64,000 bases of DNA. Source: Methylocaldum szegediense. Lineage in GTDB: Bacteria > Pseudomonadota > Gammaproteobacteria > Methylococcales > Methylococcaceae. The translations under genes were made by a program, and so were the position numbers. Positions within the stretch are counted from its first letter, which is position 1, and every line of letters starts with the position of its first letter. The stretch is from NCBI RefSeq assembly GCF_949769195.1, contig NZ_OX458333.1, positions 1,178,001 to 1,242,000 on the forward strand, given 5' to 3'. This document shows positions 37,900 to 46,249 of this stretch, one piece after another. The notes under the pieces were generated by a model. That model was not told the origin of the DNA and did not search any database. It saw only the letters and a program-made list of their open reading frames with translations.

Positions 37900-38391
37900 A
37901 TGAAAAGACACCTCTTATCGATTCTTCTGCTGCTCGGGAGCAGCGCATCGGTTCATGCCGTTCAACAAGGAATGTCCGTGCCCGAATGCCCCGCGGTATT
38001 ACCTGGGAATAGCGAAAAGCTGAATCTCGGAGCTTACCAAGGAAAAGTTTTGCTGATCGATTTCTGGGCCACCTGGTGCCCTCCCTGCAAGAAGTCCATG
38101 CCCTTTTTTAACGGATTGCGCAACCAACATCTGAAAGACGGATTCGAAGTCGTCGCCATCAATGTCGACGAGAACACCGAGGACGCTCTGCGATACCTCG
38201 AAGCCCACCCCGTGAATTACGTCACGGCGTTCGATTCCTCGGGCGAATGCCCGCGCATATTCGATGTCAAGGCCATGCCGTCCTCGTACCTCGTCGATCG
38301 GCAAGGCAAGGTCCGCGTGGTTCATCTTGGCTACCGCGACGAGGATCAGGATTTCCTCCGCAAGCAAGTGAACACGCTCTTGGGAGAGTGA
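37900..38391 (+). CDS. TlpA/ResA-like periplasmic thioredoxin
   Basis: The 163-residue protein has a signal peptide (LLSILLLLGSSASVHA) and a thioredoxin fold with the active site WATWCPPCKKSMPFF at about residues 56-70, and cis-Pro in MPSSYLVDRQG. It should reduce disulfides of exported proteins, for example in haem c or metal-site assembly. It opens an operon with DUF4266, DUF3570 and ApbE genes, a recurrent set in proteobacteria and Bacteroidetes. The next gene starts one base after its stop. Confidence 0.92.
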   Translation: MKRHLLSILLLLGSSASVHAVQQGMSVPECPAVLPGNSEKLNLGAYQGKVLLIDFWATWCPPCKKSMPFFNGLRNQHLKDGFEVVAINVDENTEDALRYLEAHPVNYVTAFDSSGECPRIFDVKAMPSSYLVDRQGKVRVVHLGYRDEDQDFLRKQVNTLLGE

Positions 38392-38392
38392 G

Positions 38393-38632
38393 ATGAAGGT
38401 CTTCCGGACGCTTCGGTGTTCGCATCTTGGAACACCGATCCTTTTTCTTGTCTTCGGTTTCTGCCAAGGCTGCACCAGCGTGGCTCCGTGGGAAAGGGGT
38501 ACCTTGGCCAAGGAGCAGATGTCCATTACCCCGGATCCAAATCTGACTCGACTGCGAGACCATATTTTCAGCAGCAAGGAAGCGTCCCAAGGTGGTCACG
38601 GCGGCACCGGGGGCGGCTGTGGCTGTAACTGA
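38393..38632 (+). CDS. DUF4266 small lipoprotein
   Basis: The 79-residue protein has a signal sequence with a lipobox-like GCQGCTSV region (Cys about residue 27) and the family core WERGTLAKEQM...SKEASQGGHGGTGGGCGCN. The C-terminal Gly-rich CGCN with two cysteines is characteristic of DUF4266. It always travels with DUF3570 and ApbE genes, and probably helps the DUF3570 barrel as an outer-membrane lipoprotein. Function is unproven. Confidence 0.88.
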   Translation: MKVFRTLRCSHLGTPILFLVFGFCQGCTSVAPWERGTLAKEQMSITPDPNLTRLRDHIFSSKEASQGGHGGTGGGCGCN

Positions 38633-38864
38633 ACCGTTTTCGCCGTCGCTCCGCCGGTTTGTTCGCCGCGCTGCGCCAGCGGGACAGTCCTTCTGCGGGA
38701 AAAGGAGGTATCCATCTCGCCTGTCGTATCAGCCTGGTTCAAGCGGTGTCTGCAAGGGAAGGCCGGCCTTCTTGCAGTTCGTCCGACGTCGGCTCGCTCT
38801 AGCTCGGCGATTCTTTGTTGGCGACCTTATTCTCACCGTCCTACCGACGAAAAGGACGTGAGCA

Positions 38865-41800
38865 ATGCGTGTCAAAACGGAAAAGCCGAAAGCGTTGCTC
38901 GCCCTGACGACTGCCGCTCTCGCTCTACCAGGCATGGATGCTTCCGCTGCGGTCCCGGTCTCCCAAGCGCAGGCAAACGTCCATTTCGGATATTACGAAG
39001 AAAGCGATAATCGGATGCAGGTGGAAGTCACTCATGGCGACTTTGTCATTCCGATTTCCGACCGCCTCGAGTTCACCTTCAGCATCGATCGCGATACCTA
39101 CAGTGGGGCAACGCCGGCGTTCAGCATGCCGGCGACCATGGCGGATCAGCCCAAGTACAAACAAAACGCGGACGGAACCCCTGCTAGCACGCCGACGCCG
39201 GCCGATGTTGTTTCGGCTGCCTCAGAAGGCGTTACCGCAGGTGGGTTGACGATCCTCGGAGGACTCAACGCCTTCAAGAAATTCGTGGATACGGGACAAG
39301 CCCTAGCGCCGGAAATGGACGCGGCGTTAGAGCGTTGGAAGGTAGAAAACCCGGAGCCTCTCTCTCCGCCATCGCCGCCTACGATTCCCGGAACGGTGAC
39401 GATCGATTTCGAAGACATGATGTTCGGGTCCTATGCCGGTCATGCCAACATCAAGCCCGTCGCCGACGGCAACGAGCCCGTCGCCGGCGGCAACTGCCCC
39501 GGAACCGCCGGTAATGGATGCTATTACGAAGACCGCTTTGCCATCGGCATCGTAGCCGATCCGACCAATCCGATCGCTCATCTGCATCAAAACGAAGCCG
39601 AGGACCCTGAGGACCCTGAGAAACCTGATTTCAGGCTTGGCTACCATGCCGATTCGTCGGGCATTTACATCCGCGCTATCGACGGCAGCGCGTTCAGTCT
39701 CGATTCCATGGATTTCCTGGCTCCTCTCAGGGCTGGGAATCGCGACAATGGTCCCGATGACGTTTGGGAAATCCTTGGCTTCAACACCGCACTGAATCCG
39801 GACCTCGCCTCCGGCGACGGCACCAATTATCCCACCCGGGTCGCCTATCAAACGGTCGCTAACGGCTTCGACGGCCGATTGGAGCTGGACGAGGCGTTTA
39901 AGAATATCAACGCCTTCTGGATCCATTTCAAAGGCTATCCGCTGACCCCGACGGACGGGAAACGATTTGCCATGGAGCTCGACAACATCAAGCTCTCCGG
40001 GGTCACCCTGCCGACCGAACGAACTCCGGAGCAACAGGCTTGGGATGCTGCGTTAGCAAAGGAAATCCAGCGACTCTTCCGACTCGTCGCCATAGAGCAG
40101 TTCCGCTCCGTACTCAACACCATGGTTCCTAAGGGCACTAAAACGGTTCAAAGATTCCAGAGGCAGCCCCGAGAAACTCGGACCATGCCGGTGTTCGGTG
40201 CCAAGTATTATTTCGACGATGCAACCCTTGCGGTCTCAGGAGGCTATTCGCACGAACCTGATTTCAAGTCGACCTTCGGCACGATCAATCTAAGCCACGA
40301 GTTCAATCAGAAACATACCACCGTGTCCGTCGGTTACAGCTTGACCAGCAATGAGATTACCCGAGGCGTCGTTCATTCGGCGGAGGATGGTCACTCACAT
40401 AGCGGTGATGATTCGCCCAACTACCCTGATTTGCGCGAGGAGAGCGTTTTCCACGGTTTCAGCGCCAGCATCGCGCAGATCCTGGACAAGAACACCTTGT
40501 TTCAGTTTTCCGCTAACTATACCAACCAGAGCGGTTATCTGACCAATCCATATAAGTTCGTATATATACGTGGGGAAATCACGCCCGAGGAATACTATGA
40601 CCTGTGGCAGGCTAAGGGCAAGATCGACTGGAAATCGATAACCGATCTCGAAGTAGTGGGAATTGAGCTGTTTCGCGAGAGACGTCCGGACGAACGCAAT
40701 CAATGGTCGTTTTCAGGCCGTTTGAACCGCCATATACCGGCACTGGATGCGTCCTTGCATTTCGATTACCGATACTATTTCGACGACTGGGGCATCGATT
40801 CCCATACCTTCGAGTTGAAGTGGTATCAGCCGCTGCCGTTCGGGATCATGGCGATGCCGAGCATCCGTTATTACTCGCAATCACAGGCCGACTTCTTCGC
40901 CCCCTATTTCCTTGCGCCGCGAGCCGACGGCTATTATTCGAGCGATTTTCGCCTGTCCGGGTTCGGCGCCTTGAGCGGCGGGATCACGTTCAGCAAGCAG
41001 TTCACCAAGGGCATCCGGCTCGAAGCGGGATTCGAGTATTACAGCCACGCAGGGGATTTGAAACTCGGAGGCGGCGGTGCGGGCGACTATGCCGACTTCA
41101 ATTACTTCCTGGCTCATGCCGGCCTCAATGTCAATCTCTCCGCGCCCGGTTCGTTCGCGAGCGGACATCACGATCACGGCTCGCACCATCACGGGAGTCA
41201 CATGCCCGCCGGTATCATGGTCGGCCACATGATGGATCAGGCCGACAGTCTCATGGTCGGGTATCGCTATATGTACAGCAATCAGTCAAGAAACATGTTG
41301 AACGGTAACGGGACGGTCGGAAACGAGACGCTCATCAGCCGGGCCTGCGGCGATCTCGGATGCCTTTCCCGGCCGAAAGACATGACCATGCACATGCACA
41401 TGCTGGACGTCATGTACGCGCCGACCGACTGGTTGACTTTAATGGTCATGCCCCAGATCGTCGACATGGATATGGAACTGAAGCAACTGCCGGGGGCTCG
41501 GGAAGACGACGGGCACGGCGGCGGGCACAGTAGCGACGGCTTCGGCGATACTTTGATGGTGGCGTTGATCAAACTGTTCGGTACGTCAGGCCATCGCCTC
41601 AACCTAGGCTTGGGGCTGAGCGCGCCAACGGGCGACGTCGCCATGACCGTGGACGGCGGGGCGACGGAGGACGGCGAGTTGCTGGATTACGGCATGCAGC
41701 TCGGCAGCGGCACCTGGGATTTCAAGCCCAGCTTGACCTATCTCGGACAGGCGGACAAATGGTTCTGGGGCGCGCAGGTGAGCGGCATCAAGCGGCTCGA

Positions 41801-42155
41801 AGGCAGGAATGAACTAGGTTATGCCTTGGGCGATATGTTCCAGACTACCGCTTGGGGCGGCTATAGCTTTTCGGATTGGCTGTCCGCTTCTGTGCGCGGC
41901 GTCTACACCGTTCAGGGCTCGATCCGTGGCCAGTTCAACCGCAAGCATGCGACCAGCGCGTCGGTCGACTTCCCCACCAATTACGGTGGACATTATTGGG
42001 ATATAGGGTTCGGTCTCAACCTTTCTGTGCCCCACGGCGATTTCGCTGGTCACAGTCTCAGCGTTGAATGGCTGCAGCCGCTGTCGGACGATGTCAATGG
42101 TTTCCAGTTGGAGCGTACTGGGACCTTGGCGGTTACCTGGAACTACACATTTTGA
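38865..42155 (+). CDS. DUF3570 outer-membrane protein with inserted domain and His/Met-rich C-terminal barrel half
   Basis: The 1096-residue exported protein has a signal peptide ending DASA. Residues 30-175 and about 385-740 give the DUF3570 barrel. Residues 178-378 (39396-39998) are a near copy of the domain of the VPIPA protein at 36.6 kb, without its sorting tail. From about 745 comes a His/Met-rich stretch (SGHHDHGSHHHGSHM; MHMHML; MDMEL) and a second porin-like barrel region ending WNYTF. The motif DTYSGAT at 77-83 fits the ApbE flavinylation consensus. Most DUF3570 proteins I know of are less than half this length. Confidence 0.88.
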   Translation: MRVKTEKPKALLALTTAALALPGMDASAAVPVSQAQANVHFGYYEESDNRMQVEVTHGDFVIPISDRLEFTFSIDRDTYSGATPAFSMPATMADQPKYKQNADGTPASTPTPADVVSAASEGVTAGGLTILGGLNAFKKFVDTGQALAPEMDAALERWKVENPEPLSPPSPPTIPGTVTIDFEDMMFGSYAGHANIKPVADGNEPVAGGNCPGTAGNGCYYEDRFAIGIVADPTNPIAHLHQNEAEDPEDPEKPDFRLGYHADSSGIYIRAIDGSAFSLDSMDFLAPLRAGNRDNGPDDVWEILGFNTALNPDLASGDGTNYPTRVAYQTVANGFDGRLELDEAFKNINAFWIHFKGYPLTPTDGKRFAMELDNIKLSGVTLPTERTPEQQAWDAALAKEIQRLFRLVAIEQFRSVLNTMVPKGTKTVQRFQRQPRETRTMPVFGAKYYFDDATLAVSGGYSHEPDFKSTFGTINLSHEFNQKHTTVSVGYSLTSNEITRGVVHSAEDGHSHSGDDSPNYPDLREESVFHGFSASIAQILDKNTLFQFSANYTNQSGYLTNPYKFVYIRGEITPEEYYDLWQAKGKIDWKSITDLEVVGIELFRERRPDERNQWSFSGRLNRHIPALDASLHFDYRYYFDDWGIDSHTFELKWYQPLPFGIMAMPSIRYYSQSQADFFAPYFLAPRADGYYSSDFRLSGFGALSGGITFSKQFTKGIRLEAGFEYYSHAGDLKLGGGGAGDYADFNYFLAHAGLNVNLSAPGSFASGHHDHGSHHHGSHMPAGIMVGHMMDQADSLMVGYRYMYSNQSRNMLNGNGTVGNETLISRACGDLGCLSRPKDMTMHMHMLDVMYAPTDWLTLMVMPQIVDMDMELKQLPGAREDDGHGGGHSSDGFGDTLMVALIKLFGTSGHRLNLGLGLSAPTGDVAMTVDGGATEDGELLDYGMQLGSGTWDFKPSLTYLGQADKWFWGAQVSGIKRLEGRNELGYALGDMFQTTAWGGYSFSDWLSASVRGVYTVQGSIRGQFNRKHATSASVDFPTNYGGHYWDIGFGLNLSVPHGDFAGHSLSVEWLQPLSDDVNGFQLERTGTLAVTWNYTF

Positions 42156-42274
42156 TGGGCCGGATGGGTTGTCGTCTTGTCGGGGCTGCCAAAGCTCATA
42201 GGCCATGCCCATCGTTCGAGACCGAAGTGAGCCCGTTTAGCTTGGTACGTCCTAGGTGGTGCTGGGTATAGGAC

Positions 42275-43249
42275 GTGCCGACGAAGCAAGCGCAGGACTG
42301 GGCAAGCCCTTCTGGAAAAGCCTTGAATTCCGACGAAAAGTATTTTCGCTTTCCCTTCAAAGCGATGGGTAGCCCATGCGAAATCCAGCTTTTCGCTGAA
42401 ACCTTCGCCGAGGCGAAGCGGATTTCAGATTTGGCGATTACCGATGTGCGTCGCTTGGAAGCGCGCTATTCGCGCTATCGGAGCGATAGCCTGTTGTCCG
42501 CCATCAATAGGGTTGCCGCCGAAGGCGGTCGGATTACAGTGGATGAGGAAACGGCAGGCTTGCTGAATTATGCAGCGACCTGTTACGAGCAGAGCGACGG
42601 ACTTTTCGACATCACCTCCGGCATTTTGCGCCGGGCGTGGCGCTTCGAACAGGGTAGTTTGCCGGACGATACCCAGGTGCGCGGCTTGCTTGAGCGGATC
42701 GGCTGGCACAAGCTGCGCTGGGAGCCGCCGGTGCTCGAATTTCCGGTACCCGGCATGGAGCTCGATTTCGGCGGGATCGTCAAGGAATACGCGGTCGATC
42801 GGGCGGCGGCCTTGTGCCGGAGCGCCGGTGTTCGCCACGGCGTCATCAACTTGGGCGGCGACATCAAGCTGATCGGCGCGCGAGCGGACGGTCATCCATG
42901 GCGCGTCGGAATCTCTCATCCGCGAAAAAAAGGTTCGATGATCAGGACGCTGGCCTTGCGCGATGGCGCGGTCGCGAGCAGCGGCGACTATGAGCGCTGC
43001 ATCGTCGTGGAAGGCGTCCGATTCGGGCATGTGCTGAACCCCAAAACCGGCTGGCCGGTGCGACATCTCGCTGCCGTCAGCGTCGTGGGCGATTTCTGTG
43101 TGGTGGCGGGCAGCGCGTCGACCATCGCCATGCTCAAGGAAAAGGACGGTCCCGCCTGGCTCGAAGCCATGGGCTTGCCGCACCTTTGGGTGGATGTCGA
43201 CGGCAACGTGGGTGGGCCGTTGGCGGCTTCAACTGAGGACTCAAAGTAG
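42275..43249 (+). CDS. apbE: FAD:protein FMN transferase ApbE
   Basis: ApbE moves FMN from FAD onto a Thr of exported target proteins. The 324-residue protein has the family motifs MGSPCEIQLFA near residue 31, the DFGGIVKEYAVDRA segment, INLGGDIKLIG and HVLNPKTGWPV. GTG 42275 gives an N terminus without a clear signal peptide, so a shorter form or cytosolic action is possible. It closes the tlpA-DUF4266-DUF3570 operon. The DUF3570 protein carries a matching DxxSGAT target motif. Confidence 0.92.
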   Translation: MPTKQAQDWASPSGKALNSDEKYFRFPFKAMGSPCEIQLFAETFAEAKRISDLAITDVRRLEARYSRYRSDSLLSAINRVAAEGGRITVDEETAGLLNYAATCYEQSDGLFDITSGILRRAWRFEQGSLPDDTQVRGLLERIGWHKLRWEPPVLEFPVPGMELDFGGIVKEYAVDRAAALCRSAGVRHGVINLGGDIKLIGARADGHPWRVGISHPRKKGSMIRTLALRDGAVASSGDYERCIVVEGVRFGHVLNPKTGWPVRHLAAVSVVGDFCVVAGSASTIAMLKEKDGPAWLEAMGLPHLWVDVDGNVGGPLAASTEDSK

Positions 43250-43600
43250 AGCGACCATCTCCTGCCGATAAACCTCGGTCAAAGGCCGGTTGGCGTCGGA
43301 AAAAGGAATTCCTAACTATCAAGACCGCATTTCTGCAACCGGCCCCTCCTCGCGCGACTTTCACTCCATGAGTGTTATGCCGCTAAACGCTGGGGCAAAT
43401 ACCTCATTTTCCGTGTCGGCGCAGCTTGCAGACGCGTGAAAGCTTTGTGTCATCTCGATAGGCACACTGGCATGACACTTGTTAACTGTCCCTTGCATTC
43501 GACCACCATGTCTCTTTTGTGCCGCGGCTGAGAGCGTCCGGGCAGTGAGGCGTGAAGGTTGGCAGCAACCTATCCCAAATTTCAACGTGCGGGAATCCTT
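43250..43600. other. Leader and promoter region of the first His-leading sorted protein
   Basis: No gene is seen. A sigma-54-like site at 43468-43483 is listed separately; it leaves a leader of about 105 bases before the ATG at 43601. That leader does not show the conserved structured element found before the next two sorted-protein genes. Confidence 0.5.
43468..43483 (+). promoter_or_regulatory. Sigma-54-like promoter before sorted protein 1
   Basis: TGGCATGACACTTGTT fits TGGCAC-N5-TTGCT with correct spacing and two mismatches (T for C at position 6, T for C at position 15). It matches the site at 45990 in all but the spacer. Confidence 0.5.
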
Positions 43601-44479
43601 ATGAAAAAAACCAGACTAGCCAAAGCGATCGCGACGGCCGTTGCCGGCTCGGTGCTCTCCTTAGCAGCTGTTGACGCGGCATCGGCACACACCATGTACA
43701 ACACTTACAACGCGGGAACCGCTCCTGACGAAGGAGGTACCGACGGCTGGGTCTATGGCGGCCCGAATAACCCGACTTATCCGGTTGCAACGCCCGGGTG
43801 GGTCGGAACGGCCAGCCCAACGACGCTGCCGTTCGGTTATTCAGGGCGGGCGGCACTGAATTGGGCGGCGGAACTCCATGCTGCAGGCGACTCGCTGGAA
43901 ATTTCGAGAGCGGACGCGCTAGCGAGGTACGGCGTTGCTGCGGACATCGATACCGGCAAAGGGGCCTGGCAGGACGCGTCCGCGACCCCGCAAGGTTGGT
44001 CGCATAACACCGATATCGGACTATTCAGATCGCATGTCGATGCATACGTCACCCTGAATCTCTCGGGCGTCAACTCGGTCATCGCTAATTTCGGCATCAC
44101 CATTTTCGAGGGCATGGACCTCGGATTGGACAACGGTACGGAAGACCCGTACTACAGCCATCACGCCGTGTGGAATAAACCGAGCGACCTTCTGGATTTC
44201 ACCGCCGACAATCCATTCGGAACCACGGGCCTAACTTACCTGACTCATAGTGCAAACGTCGATGCGGTCAATGGTCTGACGTTCTTCGCGGAGGCAGGCA
44301 AGATTTATTCGATTTTCCTAGGCGGAAGCGGCGGAAGATCGTGGATGTTGGACAGGGACGAATACGTGCTGACCATAACATCTTCCCCGGTACCCATACC
44401 CGCCGCGTTCTGGTTGTTCGGCAGCGCATTGCTCTCACTGAGATTTTTCGGAAAGCGGTTTAAGGACGTTGGCGCCTAA
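43601..44479 (+). CDS. VPIPA-CTERM sorted protein 1, predicted N-terminal histidine
   Basis: The 292-residue protein has a signal peptide ending AASA, so the mature chain should begin at His30 (HTMYNTYNAG). The middle is beta-rich with conserved DGWVYGGPNNPTYPVATPGW and the motif YYSHHAVWN. The tail VPIPAAFWLFGSALLSLRFF with GKR is an exosortase D signal. It is a paralogue of the protein at 44959. An N-terminal His plus an internal His-His suggests a copper site, which is untested. ATG 43601 is the first codon of a good signal peptide. Confidence 0.85.
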   Translation: MKKTRLAKAIATAVAGSVLSLAAVDAASAHTMYNTYNAGTAPDEGGTDGWVYGGPNNPTYPVATPGWVGTASPTTLPFGYSGRAALNWAAELHAAGDSLEISRADALARYGVAADIDTGKGAWQDASATPQGWSHNTDIGLFRSHVDAYVTLNLSGVNSVIANFGITIFEGMDLGLDNGTEDPYYSHHAVWNKPSDLLDFTADNPFGTTGLTYLTHSANVDAVNGLTFFAEAGKIYSIFLGGSGGRSWMLDRDEYVLTITSSPVPIPAAFWLFGSALLSLRFFGKRFKDVGA

Positions 44480-44626
44480 CTCGTCAAGAGACGAACACGA
44501 TACGCTTCGTCGAATGCCCCTGGTTCCGGCTCAGCATCTGCGGGAATACCCGGAGCCGAACTAAGGGAAATAACACAGTGTTTGAGTTCAAATCATAGAA
44601 ATACTTGCAAATCAAAAACATAGATA

Positions 44627-44642
44627 TGGCACTGTCATTGCT
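44627..44642 (+). promoter_or_regulatory. Consensus sigma-54 promoter before sorted protein 2
   Basis: TGGCACTGTCATTGCT is a full match to TGGCAC-N5-TTGCT. It would start a transcript about 300 bases ahead of the ATG at 44959, leaving room for the structured leader. Sigma-54 control of PEP-CTERM genes is known from PrsK/PrsR systems; the regulator is not in this window. Confidence 0.8.
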
Positions 44643-44767
44643 GCCGATTTAGGGTCTTTTCGAATTCCAATTCAGATTCGGATGGACTGCGTGCTACGGG
44701 AAACCCGGATATCGATGCCGGAGGAGTGGATGTCGGACCGTAGCGGGACGGAGTGCCTTTTTGCGCC

Positions 44768-44871
44768 TGCCACCCCCGCCGTGAGGCGGGTTCGGAAAGC
44801 CACGGGTCTCGGTGCCCTGAAGTATTCGAGACGGCCGGGCCGCCTCCCTGGGTGATGGGGAGACCGCAATG
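44768..44871 (+). promoter_or_regulatory. Conserved structured leader RNA, GEMM-like, copy A
   Basis: The element has three hairpins: CCCGCC-GTGA-GGCGGG with a GNRA loop, then TTCGGAAAGCC, then CGGGTCTCG...CGAGACGGCCGGG, and a CCGCCTCCC...GGGGAG hairpin. The parts AAAGCCACGGGTCT and AGACGGCCGGG resemble the P2 region of the GEMM (c-di-GMP-I) riboswitch, but the 5' strand of its closing helix is not found. A near copy precedes sorted protein 3 at the same distance. Confidence 0.55.
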
Positions 44872-44958
44872 GCTTCCGCTTTCGTCGGAAGCATTGTGGA
44901 CATCGCTGCCTATGTGAAACAGAGACAAAACTCCATAGAACAGCATGAGGGAATTGCA

Positions 44959-45837
44959 ATGTCCTATAACAAAAACAAATTAGCAAAGGCGGTAACTACA
45001 GCTCTCGCCGGTACCATCCTATCCGTGGGCGCCGTTTCTGCCGAGGCGCATACCATGTACAACACCTTCACCACTACCGATCCTTCGGAGACGGATGGCT
45101 GGGTGTATGGCGGCGTAGGAAACCCGTCTTATCCGGTCGCGTCACCCGGATGGGTGGGAACCGAAAGCCCGACCACGTTGCCTTTCGGTTATGCCGGCAA
45201 AGCTCATCTCAACTGGGCGGCCGAGCTTCATAACGCGGGCGACTCGCTGGAAATCTCGAGCGCGGACGCGCTAGCGAGGTATGGCGTTACTGTGGAAATC
45301 GATACCGGCGCAGGGGCTTGGCAGGATGCCAGCGCAACGCCGACCGGCTGGAAACATCAGACCGATATCGGTTTGATCATGGCGCACGAAACCATGTGGG
45401 TGACCCTGAACCCCTCGGTCGTGACGGGGACCGGTTACGACATTCAAAATTTCGGCATCACCGTTTTCACCGGCATGGATACCAATACCGGTAGTTATTC
45501 CCACCATGGCGCCTGGAATTGTCCTGAATGTGCGACGCCGAGACCTTACGAAGCCGATAATCCGTTCGGCACAGTTGGTTTGACCTATCTGACGCACGAT
45601 GGCACCGTCGACGCTGTAAACGGTTTGACCTTTCTGGCCGAGGCGGGTCAGGTTTACTCGATCTACTTGGGTGGGGCCGGCGTCGGGCATTGGGGATCGA
45701 ATATCGCCGAATACAGGCTGCTGATCAGCACCGCTCCGGTTCCTATTCCCGCCGCCGTTTGGTTGTTCGGCAGCGCGCTGGCCGGCATAGTCACGATCGG
45801 ATATCGCCGCAAGAACGGCACGCCTAGCCTCGCCTGA
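44959..45837 (+). CDS. VPIPA-CTERM sorted protein 2, predicted N-terminal histidine
   Basis: The 292-residue protein has a signal peptide ending SAEA, placing His31 (HTMYNTFTTT) at the mature N terminus. It aligns along its length with the protein at 43601 (DGWVYGGVGNPSYPVASPGW, LNWAAELHNAGDSLEISS, NFGITVFTGMD) and keeps the His pair in YSHHGAWNC. Two cysteines (NCPEC) are unique to it. The tail VPIPAAVWLFGSALAGIVTI plus GYRRK is a sorting signal. ATG 44959 follows GAGGGA. Function is unknown; copper binding is the working idea. Confidence 0.87.
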   Translation: MSYNKNKLAKAVTTALAGTILSVGAVSAEAHTMYNTFTTTDPSETDGWVYGGVGNPSYPVASPGWVGTESPTTLPFGYAGKAHLNWAAELHNAGDSLEISSADALARYGVTVEIDTGAGAWQDASATPTGWKHQTDIGLIMAHETMWVTLNPSVVTGTGYDIQNFGITVFTGMDTNTGSYSHHGAWNCPECATPRPYEADNPFGTVGLTYLTHDGTVDAVNGLTFLAEAGQVYSIYLGGAGVGHWGSNIAEYRLLISTAPVPIPAAVWLFGSALAGIVTIGYRRKNGTPSLA

Positions 45838-45989
45838 GTAAACGCGGCAATGACGGACGCGTCCATCATCTCCTCTAGCATCTAAAACAACCGGGCGAAT
45901 TGTGTGGAATCACCTATCGCTTTGTGTGTTTTGCCCTGGTCGTGGCGTTTGAATGAGGTTTATATGGCTGATTTAACGTCACTTTTTCG

Positions 45990-46005
45990 TGGCATGTTTG
46001 TTGTT
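45990..46005 (+). promoter_or_regulatory. Sigma-54-like promoter before sorted protein 3
   Basis: TGGCATGTTTGTTGTT fits the -24/-12 spacing (TGGCAT-N5-TTGT) with the same two deviations as the site at 43468. Its position relative to the leader element mirrors that before sorted protein 2. Confidence 0.5.
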
Positions 46006-46144
46006 TTGGATGTCAGTGCGAAGTTCGCTGCATGGCGGGCTCGAGTCTGAGCGTGATAGCAAGGATCGGTAAGGATAAGGAGTCGACCGGCACGGAGTGC
46101 CCGAAGGACCGTTGTCGGACGGACCGTTATGGGTCCGTTCCAAT

Positions 46145-46249
46145 CGCCACACCCGCCGCGAGGCGGGGTCGGAAAGCTTCGGGTCTCGACGCCGAGAAGC
46201 GTTCGAGATGGCCGGGCCGCCTCCCGTGTGATGGGGAGGACTGCGGCGC
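46145..46249 (+). promoter_or_regulatory. Conserved structured leader RNA, GEMM-like, copy B
   Basis: It has the same order of elements as copy A: CCCGCC-GCGA-GGCGGG (GNRA loop with a changed second base), GTCGGAAAGC, CGGGTCTCG...CGAGATGGCCGGG and a longer GCCGCCTCCC...GGGGAGGACTGCGGC hairpin. Differences between copies fall mainly in loops or keep pairing, which supports an RNA structure under selection or a recent duplication. Confidence 0.55.

Larger units (their letters stand above)
44480..44958. other. Promoter and structured leader region of sorted protein 2
   Basis: No gene lies here. The region holds a consensus sigma-54 promoter (44627-44642) and a structured leader element (44768-44871), both listed. 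A weak hairpin GTTCCGGCTC...GAGCCGAAC near 44522-44561 could mark the 3' end of the preceding transcript. Confidence 0.5.

Noticed and set aside
39327-40034. Minus-strand frame inside the DUF3570 gene
   Set aside because: It exists because the inserted domain has an open antisense frame. The same antisense frame appears under the VPIPA gene, so the resemblance only reflects the DNA duplication.
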